From the NCBI GenBank assembly GCA_902626505.1, contig CACOFQ010000001.1, forward strand, positions 119,032 to 183,031: a DNA stretch of 64,000 nucleotides, written 5' to 3'. The stretch is from an uncultured Marinoscillum sp. (GTDB taxonomy: Bacteria > Bacteroidota > Bacteroidia > Cytophagales > MED-G16). The position numbers and the translations under genes are program-made. The notes beneath the pieces were generated by a model, which saw only the letters and a list, made by a program, of their open reading frames with translations, did no database searches and had not been told where the DNA came from. Of this stretch, positions 31,077 to 40,809 are shown piece after piece (position 1 is the first letter of the stretch; each line of letters opens with the position of its first letter).

Positions 31077-31703
31077 ATGAGAAAAATTCTAATATCTTTT
31101 TTTCTAATTTTATTTAACTCATTATTTTCTTATTCCCAGGAAGATAAAAGAGCACTTGATATGTTAAATTCAATGAGTGATAATTATAAAAAAATGAAAG
31201 GTTTCACTTCATCATTCACATATACTATGAAAAATTTAACAGAAGATATATCAGATTCATTTTCTGGAAAAATTTCTGTAAAAGATGATAAGTATGTACT
31301 ATTTATTGAGGGACAAAAAATAATAAATGATTCCAAAACAGTGTGGACTTATTTGGAAGAATTAAATGAAGTAACAATTTCAGATTTTGATCCAACTGAG
31401 CAAGACATTTCTATTAATAATGTATTTGAGGTATATAAAGAAGGTTATAAACATAAGTTTATTGGTAAAGAAGATGGAAAAAATATAGTTGAAATTTATC
31501 CTGAGGATGAGTACAAATCTTATTTTAAAATTTCATTCAAAATTCTTGAAAATAATCAATTATCTAGCTTTACTGTTCATGATAAATCAAATAGTATTTT
31601 TATTTATTCTATTAATGACTTTTTAGAGGAAGATTTAGACAGTTCTCTTTTTACATTTAATATTGAATTATATCCAGAAATTGAAGTAATTGATTTTAGA
31701 TAA
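31077..31703 (+). CDS. lolA: LolA-like outer-membrane lipoprotein carrier protein
   Basis: Signal peptide; MLNSMSDNYKKMKGFTSSFTYTMKN...GKISVKDDKYVLFIEGQKIINDSKTVWTYLEELNEVTISDFDP; directly follows ftsK. Confidence 0.85.
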   Translation: MRKILISFFLILFNSLFSYSQEDKRALDMLNSMSDNYKKMKGFTSSFTYTMKNLTEDISDSFSGKISVKDDKYVLFIEGQKIINDSKTVWTYLEELNEVTISDFDPTEQDISINNVFEVYKEGYKHKFIGKEDGKNIVEIYPEDEYKSYFKISFKILENNQLSSFTVHDKSNSIFIYSINDFLEEDLDSSLFTFNIELYPEIEVIDFR

Positions 31704-31705
31704 AA

Positions 31706-32527
31706 ATGAATTTTTCTGAAATTGTAAACCAAATAAAAATTAAAAAATCATATTTATGTATAGGTTTAGATTCAGATATAGAAAAGATACCTAATCATCT
31801 AAAAAATTTAGATGATCCAATTTTTGAATTTAATAAAAGAATAATTGATGCAACGAAGGACTTAGCAATTGCATATAAACCTAATCTAGCCTTCTATGAA
31901 TCTCAAGGTTTTAGTGGGTTAATCTCACTTAAAAAAACATTAAAATATATTCCAAATAATATATTTAAAATTGCAGATGCTAAAAGAGGAGATATTGGAA
32001 ATACCTCAAAAATGTATGCAAAATCTTTTTTTGAGACCTTTAATTTTGATGCAATTACTTTATCTCCATACATGGGTAAGGATTCTTCTCTACCATATTT
32101 AAATTATGATAATAAGTGGATAATTTTGTTAGCACTTACTTCAAATGATAGTTCTCTAAATATTCAACATTTTAAAAATAATAATGATAAAAAACTATAT
32201 CAGCATGTTATTGAGGATTCTTTAAATTGGTCAAGTAAAGAAAATACAATGTACGTTGTTGGAGCAAATAGACTTGAAGAAATTCAGGAAATTAGAAAAA
32301 TTGTTCCTTATAATTTTCTTTTAATTCCTGGAGTGGGAGCGCAAGGAAATGATCTTAGAGAAATAAGCTTAAACTCTATCAATGATAATTGTGGAATTAT
32401 AGTTAATATTTCTAGAGATATAATTTATTCAGACTCATCTACTTCTTTCGAACTGAAAGTAAGAGATAAGGCATTAGAATATCAAAATGAAATGGAGTCA
32501 ATTCTGGATAAGAAAGGTATAATATGA
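31706..32527 (+). CDS. pyrF: Orotidine 5'-phosphate decarboxylase (type 2)
   Basis: LCIGLDSDIEKIPNHL...AYKPNLAFYESQG...KIADAKRGDIGNTSKMYAKSFFETFNFDAITLSPYMGKDS...PGVGAQGND. Confidence 0.96.
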   Translation: MNFSEIVNQIKIKKSYLCIGLDSDIEKIPNHLKNLDDPIFEFNKRIIDATKDLAIAYKPNLAFYESQGFSGLISLKKTLKYIPNNIFKIADAKRGDIGNTSKMYAKSFFETFNFDAITLSPYMGKDSSLPYLNYDNKWIILLALTSNDSSLNIQHFKNNNDKKLYQHVIEDSLNWSSKENTMYVVGANRLEEIQEIRKIVPYNFLLIPGVGAQGNDLREISLNSINDNCGIIVNISRDIIYSDSSTSFELKVRDKALEYQNEMESILDKKGII

Positions 32528-33480
32528 CAAATAAATATCAAATATTACTTTTTTATTCTTATTCTGTTATTAAAGATTTAGAAGACTTCAAAAACAAGCA
32601 CCATTTATTCTGTATAAAAAATAATATAAAGGGTAGAATCATAATTTCCTCAGAAGGTATAAATGGAACAGTTTCAGGACTTATAAAAGATTGTAAAAAA
32701 TATATCAATGAGTTAAAAAGTAATAGAATATTTAGTGATATAGACTTTAAAATTGAAAGTCATAATAAAAATGCATTTAATAAAATTAATGTTAGAATAA
32801 AGGATGAAATTGTAAATTCAGGAATAGATGATAAGAATCTTATAAATAAAAAGGGTGAATATATTGAGCCTTCTGATTTTAAAAGGATTATAAAAAAGGT
32901 TCCTAATGATGTTACTGTATTAGATGTAAGATCAAATTATGAGCATAAAATAGGTAAATTTAAAAATGCTATGACCTTGGATATAAATAACTTTAGAGAT
33001 TTCCCAAAAAAAATATATGAGATTAAAAAAAAGGTTAATAAATCAAATAAAATAATAACATATTGCACAGGAGGTGTAAAATGTGAAAAAGCAAGCGCTT
33101 TTCTAAAAGAAAATGGATATGATAATGTTTACCAACTTCATGGAGGAATTATAAAGTATGGAATCGAGGAGGGAGGAGAAAATTTCGAAGGAAAATGTTA
33201 TGTTTTTGATGATAGGATTGTGAAAGATGTAAATGAAATTAATCCAGAAGTTATTGGAAAGTGCTATGTAACAGGTGAAAAAACAGATAGAATGGTAAAC
33301 TGTGCTAATGTTTTATGTAATAAACATTTTCCACTTAGTGCTAATGGTGCAAAAAAATATAAGGGTTGTTGTTCTAAGTATTGTTTGGAAAATGGTAAAG
33401 TTAGAGAATTTAATGGCACAGGTTTTTATCAAAAAAAATTGAATGGTTATAATCCATATATTGGGTTAGAAAAAAAATAA
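32524..33480 (+). CDS. trhO: Rhodanese-domain tRNA uridine hydroxylase, TrhO/YceA-like
   Basis: GRIIISSEGINGTVSG...VLDVRSNYEHKIGKFKNAMTLDINNFRDFP...ITYCTGGVKCEKASAFLKENGYDNVYQLHGGIIKYG; C-terminal Cys cluster. Confidence 0.9.
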   Translation: MTNKYQILLFYSYSVIKDLEDFKNKHHLFCIKNNIKGRIIISSEGINGTVSGLIKDCKKYINELKSNRIFSDIDFKIESHNKNAFNKINVRIKDEIVNSGIDDKNLINKKGEYIEPSDFKRIIKKVPNDVTVLDVRSNYEHKIGKFKNAMTLDINNFRDFPKKIYEIKKKVNKSNKIITYCTGGVKCEKASAFLKENGYDNVYQLHGGIIKYGIEEGGENFEGKCYVFDDRIVKDVNEINPEVIGKCYVTGEKTDRMVNCANVLCNKHFPLSANGAKKYKGCCSKYCLENGKVREFNGTGFYQKKLNGYNPYIGLEKK

Positions 33481-33482
33481 TT

Positions 33483-35132
33483 TTATTGAAATACTATCTT
33501 ATTTTCTGAATCAAACCAAGTTTCATAAAACTTTTTATATTTTTCATCAACTATATTTCTCTTAATTTTTAAAGTAGGTGTTAAAATATTGTTTTCAATA
33601 GACCAAGAATCTTTGAGTATAACTATTTTTTTTATTTTTTCATGATGTTCTAGCTGATCATTAATTGAAACAATTAACTCTTCAAAGCTACTTTTTATTT
33701 CAGATACAATTTTTTTTCCTTCACTTAAAATAACAAGAGCTATTGGTTGAGTTAGATTATCACCAACTACACAAACTTGTTCTATAAAACTATTTTTACT
33801 TAATTTAAGCTCTATTGGATTTGGCGCAACATATTTTCCTTTAGCTGTTTTGAAAATATCTTTTATTCTTCCTGTAATGGTAAGATAACCATCATTATCA
33901 ATTACACCTTTATCACCAGTGTGTAAATATCCATTTTTAATTGTTTCATTGGTTAGTTTATCTTCTTTAAAATAACCCTGCATGATACAATCATTTTTCA
34001 TAGTTATTTCTCCTTGTTCAGTAATTTTAATATCTGTATCTGGCATTGCTTTTCCAACTGTTCCAAATTTGATATTCCCTGGATAATTTCCATGAGAGCA
34101 TGCAGAATTTTCTGACATTCCATATGCTTCATATATTTTTATTTTAAATCTGTCAAACCATTCTAAAGTTGAAATAGGTATTGATGCAGCTCCAGTAATA
34201 CATATTCTAGATTTATTTAAACCTAATGATTTTCGAATTACAAATGAGAATATATTGTTGAGTAAAGGTGTACTCATAATAAAATTTATTGCTGATTGAG
34301 GGAAAATAGATAGTATTTTTGTCATGAATTTTGTGTAAATTCTTGGTACTCCAAAAAATATTGTTGGCTTACAGTCTTTCAAATTTTTTGCAAATGTTTC
34401 TAAAGTTTCAACAAAAAATATTTTTCCTCCAGATAGTATACCACCATGCTCAACCAATGCTCTTTCTGCAATATGTGATAAAGGGAGATATGAAATAAAT
34501 CTATCATTTTCATTTAGTGGAAAAAGTAGATCTAAATTTTTTGTAGCTGTTGCAGCAGCTTTATAATTTAAAACTACACCCTTTGGAATTCCAGTTGTAC
34601 CAGATGTATAAATAATTGTGATCGTATCATCCATATTAATATCATGAATTTTATTAATAGGGTCATGTTTTGAAATAATTTCATCCCATTTTAGGAAATC
34701 ACATTTTAGATCATAATAACCAAAGTCAACTTTAATTATTTCATTTGGGATATGATTTTCAATTTGATCCCAATCAGACTCTTCTAGTTTTCCTATAAAT
34801 ATCATTTTAGATTCGCTATGTTCTAATATATATTTTGCTGTTTTACCATTTACGTTGGCATAAATAGGAACTGAGATATTTCCACTCATCATTATAGCTA
34901 AGTCAGTAATTATCCAATGCGCACAATTTTTTGATATAATTGCAATTTTTGAATTTTTAGGAAAATTTAGACTTTTAATATAATTACAAATTTTTCTTGC
35001 TTCAGCTCCAACTCTTTCCCATGAAAATTCATAATTTTTCCCATTAATAGGTTGAATTAAAAAAGTTTCATTCTTCTTTGAGCTTTCCCATTTTAAAAAA
35101 TTTTCAACTGGTGATTTTAATTTATTACTCAT
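33483..35132 (-). CDS. Long-chain acyl-CoA synthetase (AMP-forming)
   Basis: TIIYTSGTTGIPKGVVLNY...YLPLSHIAERALVEHGG...IYEAYGMSENSA...YLHTGDKGVIDNDGYLTITGRIKDIFKTAKGKYVAP. Confidence 0.93.
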   Translation of the reverse strand: MSNKLKSPVENFLKWESSKKNETFLIQPINGKNYEFSWERVGAEARKICNYIKSLNFPKNSKIAIISKNCAHWIITDLAIMMSGNISVPIYANVNGKTAKYILEHSESKMIFIGKLEESDWDQIENHIPNEIIKVDFGYYDLKCDFLKWDEIISKHDPINKIHDINMDDTITIIYTSGTTGIPKGVVLNYKAAATATKNLDLLFPLNENDRFISYLPLSHIAERALVEHGGILSGGKIFFVETLETFAKNLKDCKPTIFFGVPRIYTKFMTKILSIFPQSAINFIMSTPLLNNIFSFVIRKSLGLNKSRICITGAASIPISTLEWFDRFKIKIYEAYGMSENSACSHGNYPGNIKFGTVGKAMPDTDIKITEQGEITMKNDCIMQGYFKEDKLTNETIKNGYLHTGDKGVIDNDGYLTITGRIKDIFKTAKGKYVAPNPIELKLSKNSFIEQVCVVGDNLTQPIALVILSEGKKIVSEIKSSFEELIVSINDQLEHHEKIKKIVILKDSWSIENNILTPTLKIKRNIVDEKYKKFYETWFDSENKIVFQ

Positions 35133-35143
35133 ATATAATTATT

Positions 35144-35704
35144 TTAAATTGCCCATGTTTTTCCTATCTCACTGAATGGAACACATCCCTTATATTCACC
35201 TAGGACAACAGAAGGACCATTATACTTTAGAACTTGAGTGGAACCAACTTCAGTCAAAAAGTAAGATTCAATTATTACTTTTTTAAATGACATATATATT
35301 CTTCTAATTTTATTATTTCTTTTCATTTTTTGGATAGAATTTAAAATAACAGTTTTTTCAGATAAAGTAAATTCATAAAAATTATTTTCGACAAGATATT
35401 CTTTCAATACAATAAGATCAGATAAAAATTTATTTAATTTTTTATCATCATAAACATTATAAACATATTTTTCAATTTCTTGTGGAACTCCCAATGCTAA
35501 AGCACCAGGAAACTCTGTATTAGGAATAACTGTATTGGTCAATTCATTTATGAAGAATGCATTATCAATTTCAAAATATTCTGGTTCCCATTTGAGTTCT
35601 TTGGTTGAACTTGAACATGAATTCATCACGATTGAGGAGCTAGGTATAATTAAGCTACCATAGAGGAAAGCAGATATTTTTTTTAATGATTCTCTTCTTT
35701 TCAT
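35144..35704 (-). CDS. Gluconate 2-dehydrogenase subunit 3-like exported protein
   Basis: MKRRESLKKISAFLYGSLIIPSSSIVMNSC leader; FFINELTNTVIPNTEFPGALALGVPQEIEKYV; abuts a GMC oxidoreductase. Confidence 0.85.
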   Translation of the reverse strand: MKRRESLKKISAFLYGSLIIPSSSIVMNSCSSSTKELKWEPEYFEIDNAFFINELTNTVIPNTEFPGALALGVPQEIEKYVYNVYDDKKLNKFLSDLIVLKEYLVENNFYEFTLSEKTVILNSIQKMKRNNKIRRIYMSFKKVIIESYFLTEVGSTQVLKYNGPSVVLGEYKGCVPFSEIGKTWAI

Positions 35705-37404
35705 TATAGGTTTCTCTTATTTAATTCACTTATTGCGTAATTGGCAGCTCTAGCAGTTAGTGCCATATATGTTATTGATGGATTTACACAACTTGCTGAG
35801 GTCATACAAGCTCCGTCAGTTATAAATACATTTTTAGCTGAATGTACTTGATTCCATTTGTTTAGAACAGAAGTTTTAGGGTCTTTTCCCATTCTTGCTG
35901 TTCCCATTTCATGAATTCCATTCCCCATATCGTATTTATTATCATAACCTTTAACATTCTTAAATCCACATTTTTCTAACATTTCAGCTGCTGAGTTTTT
36001 CATATCTTCTCTCATTTTTTTTTCATTTTCTCTTATAGAAGTTTCAAAAACTACAGTTGGCATTCCCCATTTATCTAACTTTTCATTATCAAGATACATT
36101 TTATTATCATGGTAAGGAAGGATTTCTCCAAATCCAAGTAAATTCATTGTCCAACCTCCTGGGGTTGATGCTTTTTTTAGTAAATTTTCACCTGTGAAAG
36201 CTCCTTCTCCAGAATTTGCCCAACCACCTCTTTTTGCACCTCCTTGATATCCAAAACCTCTAAGATAATTCATGCTTTCATTTCCCAAATTTCTAAACCT
36301 TGCCAGATATCCATTTGCCGGTCGATTTCCATAATAATAATAGTCTTCATATCCATCTATTTGTGCTCTAGCTCCAGCCTTAAAATGATGGTCCATAATA
36401 TTATGACCAAGCTCACCACTATCATTTCCAAATCCGTTTGGAAATCTTCTAGATTTTGAATTTAGCATAATGAGTGTTGTATTAATAGTAGATGCATTAA
36501 GGAAAATTATTTTAGCAAAATATTCTTTTATTTCTAGAGTTTCACTATCAAGAACTCTAACTCCAGTTGCTTTATTTTTTTCATTATCATAGATTATAGA
36601 ATGAACTATAGAATTTGCTTTAAGAGTCATATTCCCAGTTGCCTCAGCAGCTGGTAATGTTGATGAATTAGAACTAAAATAAGCTCCATAAGGACATCCT
36701 CTTATACATAAGTTTCTGCTTTGGCACTTCCCTCTTCCATTATGATTTTTTGTGATATTTGTTACTCTACCAGATGTGTATGTTCTACCTAACTTATCAA
36801 ATAAATTCTTTTTAAAATCTCTTTCAACACAATTCATATCAAGAGATGGCAAAAAATTACCATCAGGTAGTTGAGATAACCCTTCTTTCATTCCACTTAC
36901 TCCAATGAAATTTTCTACATGCCCATACCATTTTTCAATATCTTTATATCTAATTGGCCAGTCAATTCCTATTCCATCCTTTGCATTAGCTTCAAAATCA
37001 ATTTTACTCCATCTATATACATGTCTACTCCACATAATTGATTTACCACCAACATGATAACCTCTTATCCAATCAAAAGACCCTTTTTTTTCATTATATG
37101 GTTGGTCTGTATCTTTTATCCACCAATGTTTAGTTGATTGTTTTAATGTATATCCTGTTCTTGATTGTACTTTGTAATGTTTCCTTTCTTTAGCTGTAAG
37201 TTGATCTCTATAAGGAAGTTCCCAAGAGTTTTTATTCATTGTTGGGTAGTCTTTTACGTGTTTTACATCTCTCCCTCTTTCTAAAACTAAGGTTTTTAAA
37301 CCACCTTCGGTTAGCTCCTTAGCAGCCCATCCACCGCTAATTCCTGTGCCAACAACAATAGCATCAAATGTACTTTCTTTTTTGGATTTCGAGTTAATGT
37401 TCAT
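35704..37404 (-). CDS. GMC-family FAD-dependent oxidoreductase
   Basis: DAIVVGTGISGGWAAKELTEGGLKTLVLERG...RGYHVGGKSIMWSRHVYRW...MGNGIHEMGTARMGKDPKTSVLNKWNQVHSAKNVFITDGACMTSASCVNPSITYMALTARAANYA. Confidence 0.95.
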   Translation of the reverse strand: MNINSKSKKESTFDAIVVGTGISGGWAAKELTEGGLKTLVLERGRDVKHVKDYPTMNKNSWELPYRDQLTAKERKHYKVQSRTGYTLKQSTKHWWIKDTDQPYNEKKGSFDWIRGYHVGGKSIMWSRHVYRWSKIDFEANAKDGIGIDWPIRYKDIEKWYGHVENFIGVSGMKEGLSQLPDGNFLPSLDMNCVERDFKKNLFDKLGRTYTSGRVTNITKNHNGRGKCQSRNLCIRGCPYGAYFSSNSSTLPAAEATGNMTLKANSIVHSIIYDNEKNKATGVRVLDSETLEIKEYFAKIIFLNASTINTTLIMLNSKSRRFPNGFGNDSGELGHNIMDHHFKAGARAQIDGYEDYYYYGNRPANGYLARFRNLGNESMNYLRGFGYQGGAKRGGWANSGEGAFTGENLLKKASTPGGWTMNLLGFGEILPYHDNKMYLDNEKLDKWGMPTVVFETSIRENEKKMREDMKNSAAEMLEKCGFKNVKGYDNKYDMGNGIHEMGTARMGKDPKTSVLNKWNQVHSAKNVFITDGACMTSASCVNPSITYMALTARAANYAISELNKRNL

Positions 37405-37485
37405 TTTGGATTGTCTATTTCAATTATAGCAAAAATATTTTTCTTATTAAAAATTTGTTATACATTATTATTAAATTAAAATATA

Positions 37486-37953
37486 ATGATTGCTTTTTAT
37501 CTAAACTTTTTATTTCTATTACATCCAATTTATATAAGTACATCAGAAATAATTTTAAATAATAATAATGTTGAAGTAAAAATTAGAATTTTTAGAGATG
37601 ATCTTGAAGATGGACTTAGATTATTCCATGGTGAATCAATTTCAATTGATACAAATCAAAAATTAAAAAAAGAATCAAAAAAAATAGAAGCTTATATTAA
37701 AAGTAAATTCAAATTAACTATTGATAAATCGAAAATTAATTATATGATGATTGATTTGCAACTTATAAATGATTTGGTTGAAACATCATTTCATTTTAAA
37801 TCTCAATTAAGAATAAATAAAATAAGTGTAAAAAATAATATACTATTTGATATATATAAAATTCAAAAAAATGTAACTCTTATAATTTCTAAAAATCAAA
37901 CAAAATCACATATTTTTTCTTTTTCTAATAGAGAAAAAACGTTTACATATTAA
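37486..37953 (+). CDS. DUF6702-like protein
   Basis: HPIYISTSEIILNNNNVEVKIRIFRDDLEDGLRLFHGE resembles this Bacteroidota family. Confidence 0.65.
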   Translation: MIAFYLNFLFLLHPIYISTSEIILNNNNVEVKIRIFRDDLEDGLRLFHGESISIDTNQKLKKESKKIEAYIKSKFKLTIDKSKINYMMIDLQLINDLVETSFHFKSQLRINKISVKNNILFDIYKIQKNVTLIISKNQTKSHIFSFSNREKTFTY

Positions 37954-39256
37954 ATAGTTTTATTAATGATTCAGTACTTACCTTTACACCTGTTCTTATA
38001 GAATTTTCTATATCAGGATAATAAAATGGAGAATGAAGAGCTGGAAGAGCATATTCTCCAGAATTATATTTATCCATTCTTTCCTTTGGAACTGTCCCTA
38101 ACCAATACATTGCAGTTGGAATATTTTCTTTAGTACTTCCATATCTAGCAAAATCTTCTCCAACCATTTGTGGCTCAGCAGTTACAACATTTTCTTCTCC
38201 AATAATTGAATTAGAAACATTAGTCATAATATCAATAAGTAACTCATCATTATAATTAGCAGGAGTATATTGTTCGGGCATTATAATTTTAGGCCATCTT
38301 GATTCATCTAATCCCATTGAAGCTGCAACTCCGTTACAGATTTCTTTAATTCTTTTATGAATTAAATTTCTTACTTCATCCTTATACGTTCTAATTGTAA
38401 GTTGAAGATTAACTTCGTCCGGGATAATATTATGTTTTGTCCCACCTTTAATTGAGCCAACAGTTATGACTGCATCATCAAGAGGATTTAAATTTCTACT
38501 TACTATGGTCTGTAATTCCATAACTATCATAGATGCAGTTACAATTGGGTCTATTGACATATGAGGTGCTGCTCCATGTGAACCTTGTCCAAATATTTTA
38601 ATATCAACAGATTCAGTATTTGCCATTATGTAACCTTTTCCAAAGCCAACTTTTCCTGATGGAATTGTTGGTGAAGCATGTAATGCTATTCCATAATCTG
38701 GAATGGGAAACTCTTCATAAAGTCCCGCTTTAAGCATCATTGCTGCTCCTGCACCAATTTCTTCAGCAGGTTGACCTATCATCATCATCGTTCCACTCCA
38801 TTCATTTTTTCTTTCAACCATTGCTCTTGCTGTACCAGTCCAAACTGTCATGTGCATGTCATGTCCACATGAATGCATGGTCCCTACTTCATTTCCGTCA
38901 AAGGTTTTTGTCTTTACTTTACTTGCATAAGGGAGTCCAGTTTTTTCCTCCATAGGAAGAGCATCCATATCAGTTCTGTATAGTATGGTTGGGCCTTCTC
39001 CATTTTTTAAAATTCCTACTATACCATATCCTCCAAAATTTTCTTCTACATCAAAGCCAACTTTTCTTAATTCATTTGCAAGCTTTATTGACGTTTCCTT
39101 TTCCATTAAAGATATTTCTGGATTTTTATGAATATCAATATACAATTCCTTTAGATAGGGAATCTCTGTCTCAACATAATTTTCAAATTTATTATTTATT
39201 GGATTAAATGAAAATATAAGAAGTAATGGTATTATATAAATTATATATCTAATCAT
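37943..39256 (-). CDS. M20D-family amidohydrolase, exported
   Basis: Signal-like N-terminus; LYIDIHKNPEISLMEKETS...LYRTDMDALPMEEKTGLPYAS...MHSCGHDMHMTVWTGTARAM...GQPAEEIGAGAAMMLKAGLYE. Confidence 0.93.
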   Translation of the reverse strand: MIRYIIYIIPLLLIFSFNPINNKFENYVETEIPYLKELYIDIHKNPEISLMEKETSIKLANELRKVGFDVEENFGGYGIVGILKNGEGPTILYRTDMDALPMEEKTGLPYASKVKTKTFDGNEVGTMHSCGHDMHMTVWTGTARAMVERKNEWSGTMMMIGQPAEEIGAGAAMMLKAGLYEEFPIPDYGIALHASPTIPSGKVGFGKGYIMANTESVDIKIFGQGSHGAAPHMSIDPIVTASMIVMELQTIVSRNLNPLDDAVITVGSIKGGTKHNIIPDEVNLQLTIRTYKDEVRNLIHKRIKEICNGVAASMGLDESRWPKIIMPEQYTPANYNDELLIDIMTNVSNSIIGEENVVTAEPQMVGEDFARYGSTKENIPTAMYWLGTVPKERMDKYNSGEYALPALHSPFYYPDIENSIRTGVKVSTESLIKLFNM

Positions 39257-39948
39257 AGTTCTTTGATTTTAATATTACGATAATAAACTTTTGTGCCATG
39301 ATCTTGAAATGCAATAGGCCCAGTTCTAGTCTTTGCAAAACCTTTCCAGTCTCTAAATTTAGAATTATAAATTAAAGCATCCCATTCGGGGCCCTCAAGT
39401 GGAAAACTAATAGACCTTTTGCCATTTAAATCAATATTAGCAATATTTTCATTATAATTAATTTCAATCAAATAATGGTTCCATTCTCCAGTTGGGTTTG
39501 CATATAGCTCGGTTGGGGCAACCATATCATAAAGAGCACCATTCATATGATGGAAATTAGATGTGTCTTCTTTTCCATAAATATCATCATCTAAAACTTG
39601 AATTTCTGCGGCTGAAAGATAGGGTACAGAATACTCCCTAGACTCATTTACCCCCCAAAATATCCCACTATTACCATTCTCCTCAACTTTCCATTCAAGA
39701 GATAAAATAAAGCTAGTATAACTTTTATTAGATACTAATCCATTATTACTATTTCTTTCCCCAGGATAATAAACATAAGCTCCATCCTCTATTTTCCATC
39801 CTATTACAGAATCAGACAGGTATGTATGCCAGTTATTAAATGAGCTATCATCAGATAAATTAATCCATCCTGAATTTAGTTCTTGTTTTTTTGAAGCACA
39901 GGACAACACAATTATTATCAGTATCACTGAAAAGAATTTTTCTTTCAT
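39253..39948 (-). CDS. DUF1080 (3-keto-disaccharide hydrolase domain) lipoprotein
   Basis: Lipobox IIVLSCAS; WINLSDDSSFNNWHTY...FILSLEWKVEENGNSGIFWGVNES...AAEIQVLDD...NPTGEWNHYLIEI...GPIAFQDHGTKVYYRNIKIKEL. Confidence 0.92.
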   Translation of the reverse strand: MKEKFFSVILIIIVLSCASKKQELNSGWINLSDDSSFNNWHTYLSDSVIGWKIEDGAYVYYPGERNSNNGLVSNKSYTSFILSLEWKVEENGNSGIFWGVNESREYSVPYLSAAEIQVLDDDIYGKEDTSNFHHMNGALYDMVAPTELYANPTGEWNHYLIEINYNENIANIDLNGKRSISFPLEGPEWDALIYNSKFRDWKGFAKTRTGPIAFQDHGTKVYYRNIKIKEL

Positions 39949-39980
39949 TTCTAAAATCTTCTTGTATAAATATATAAAAT

Positions 39981-40808
39981 TTATTGTTTATTGATAAATT
40001 CAATCATTTGCTTAAAAACAAGATCTTTCTCATTGTCATTATGAGGCTCATGATAGATGTCTTCAAATAATATAAATTTATTATTAGGAATTAAAGAAGC
40101 AATTTTTTTGGTACCCTTGTGAGATATTATTTTATCATTTTCTCCATGATATAACAATGTTTCTAACTTAATTCTTGATGATTTCTTAATTACATTATCA
40201 ATTGTTTTTATAATTTCAGAAAAAAGATTGAGTGAAATTCTATCGTGTACCAATGGATCATTTTCATAATTATCAATTACATTTTTATCTTTTGATAAAT
40301 GCTGCGTCACTAAATTATTATGAAGTTGAAGACTTGGAAAAATTTTATGTAGAACCTTATGAATCAATAATAGATAACTTGGAATTTTAATAGCAGTTTC
40401 AATCCAGGGAGATGATATAATTGACTTATCTATTTCTTTACTTTCTCTATCAATTAAAAATTTCAATGAAACTAGTCCACCTAAGCTATGACCAAATAAA
40501 ATAATTGGAGTATTTAGATATTTTTTTCTTATATAGATTAAACTAGCTTCAATAGAGTCTAAATAATTAACAAATTTTTTTAAATGTCCTTTTTTCCCAA
40601 AACTTTTTCCGTGACCAATTAAGTCAAGTGCAAAAACACCAAACCCATTTTTTACAAAAATTTTTGCAAAATTTTTGTATCTGCCAGAATGTTCCCCAAG
40701 ACCATGAACTACAAGTATATTTTTTTTAGGTGGAAATTCAGGAATCCAGCTTCTTATAAAAAGCTTATTATCTAAATTTTTTATAATAAAATTTTCAGAA
40801 TATTTCAT
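39981..40808 (-). CDS. Alpha/beta hydrolase (monoacylglycerol lipase-like)
   Basis: NILVVHGLGEHSGRYKNFAKIFVKNGFGVFALDLIGHGKSFGKKGHL...PIILFGHSLGGLVSLKFL; ATG at 40808 (MKYSEN) chosen over 40841, which would overlap the upstream gene. Confidence 0.9.
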   Translation of the reverse strand: MKYSENFIIKNLDNKLFIRSWIPEFPPKKNILVVHGLGEHSGRYKNFAKIFVKNGFGVFALDLIGHGKSFGKKGHLKKFVNYLDSIEASLIYIRKKYLNTPIILFGHSLGGLVSLKFLIDRESKEIDKSIISSPWIETAIKIPSYLLLIHKVLHKIFPSLQLHNNLVTQHLSKDKNVIDNYENDPLVHDRISLNLFSEIIKTIDNVIKKSSRIKLETLLYHGENDKIISHKGTKKIASLIPNNKFILFEDIYHEPHNDNEKDLVFKQMIEFINKQ

Positions 40809-40809
40809 A

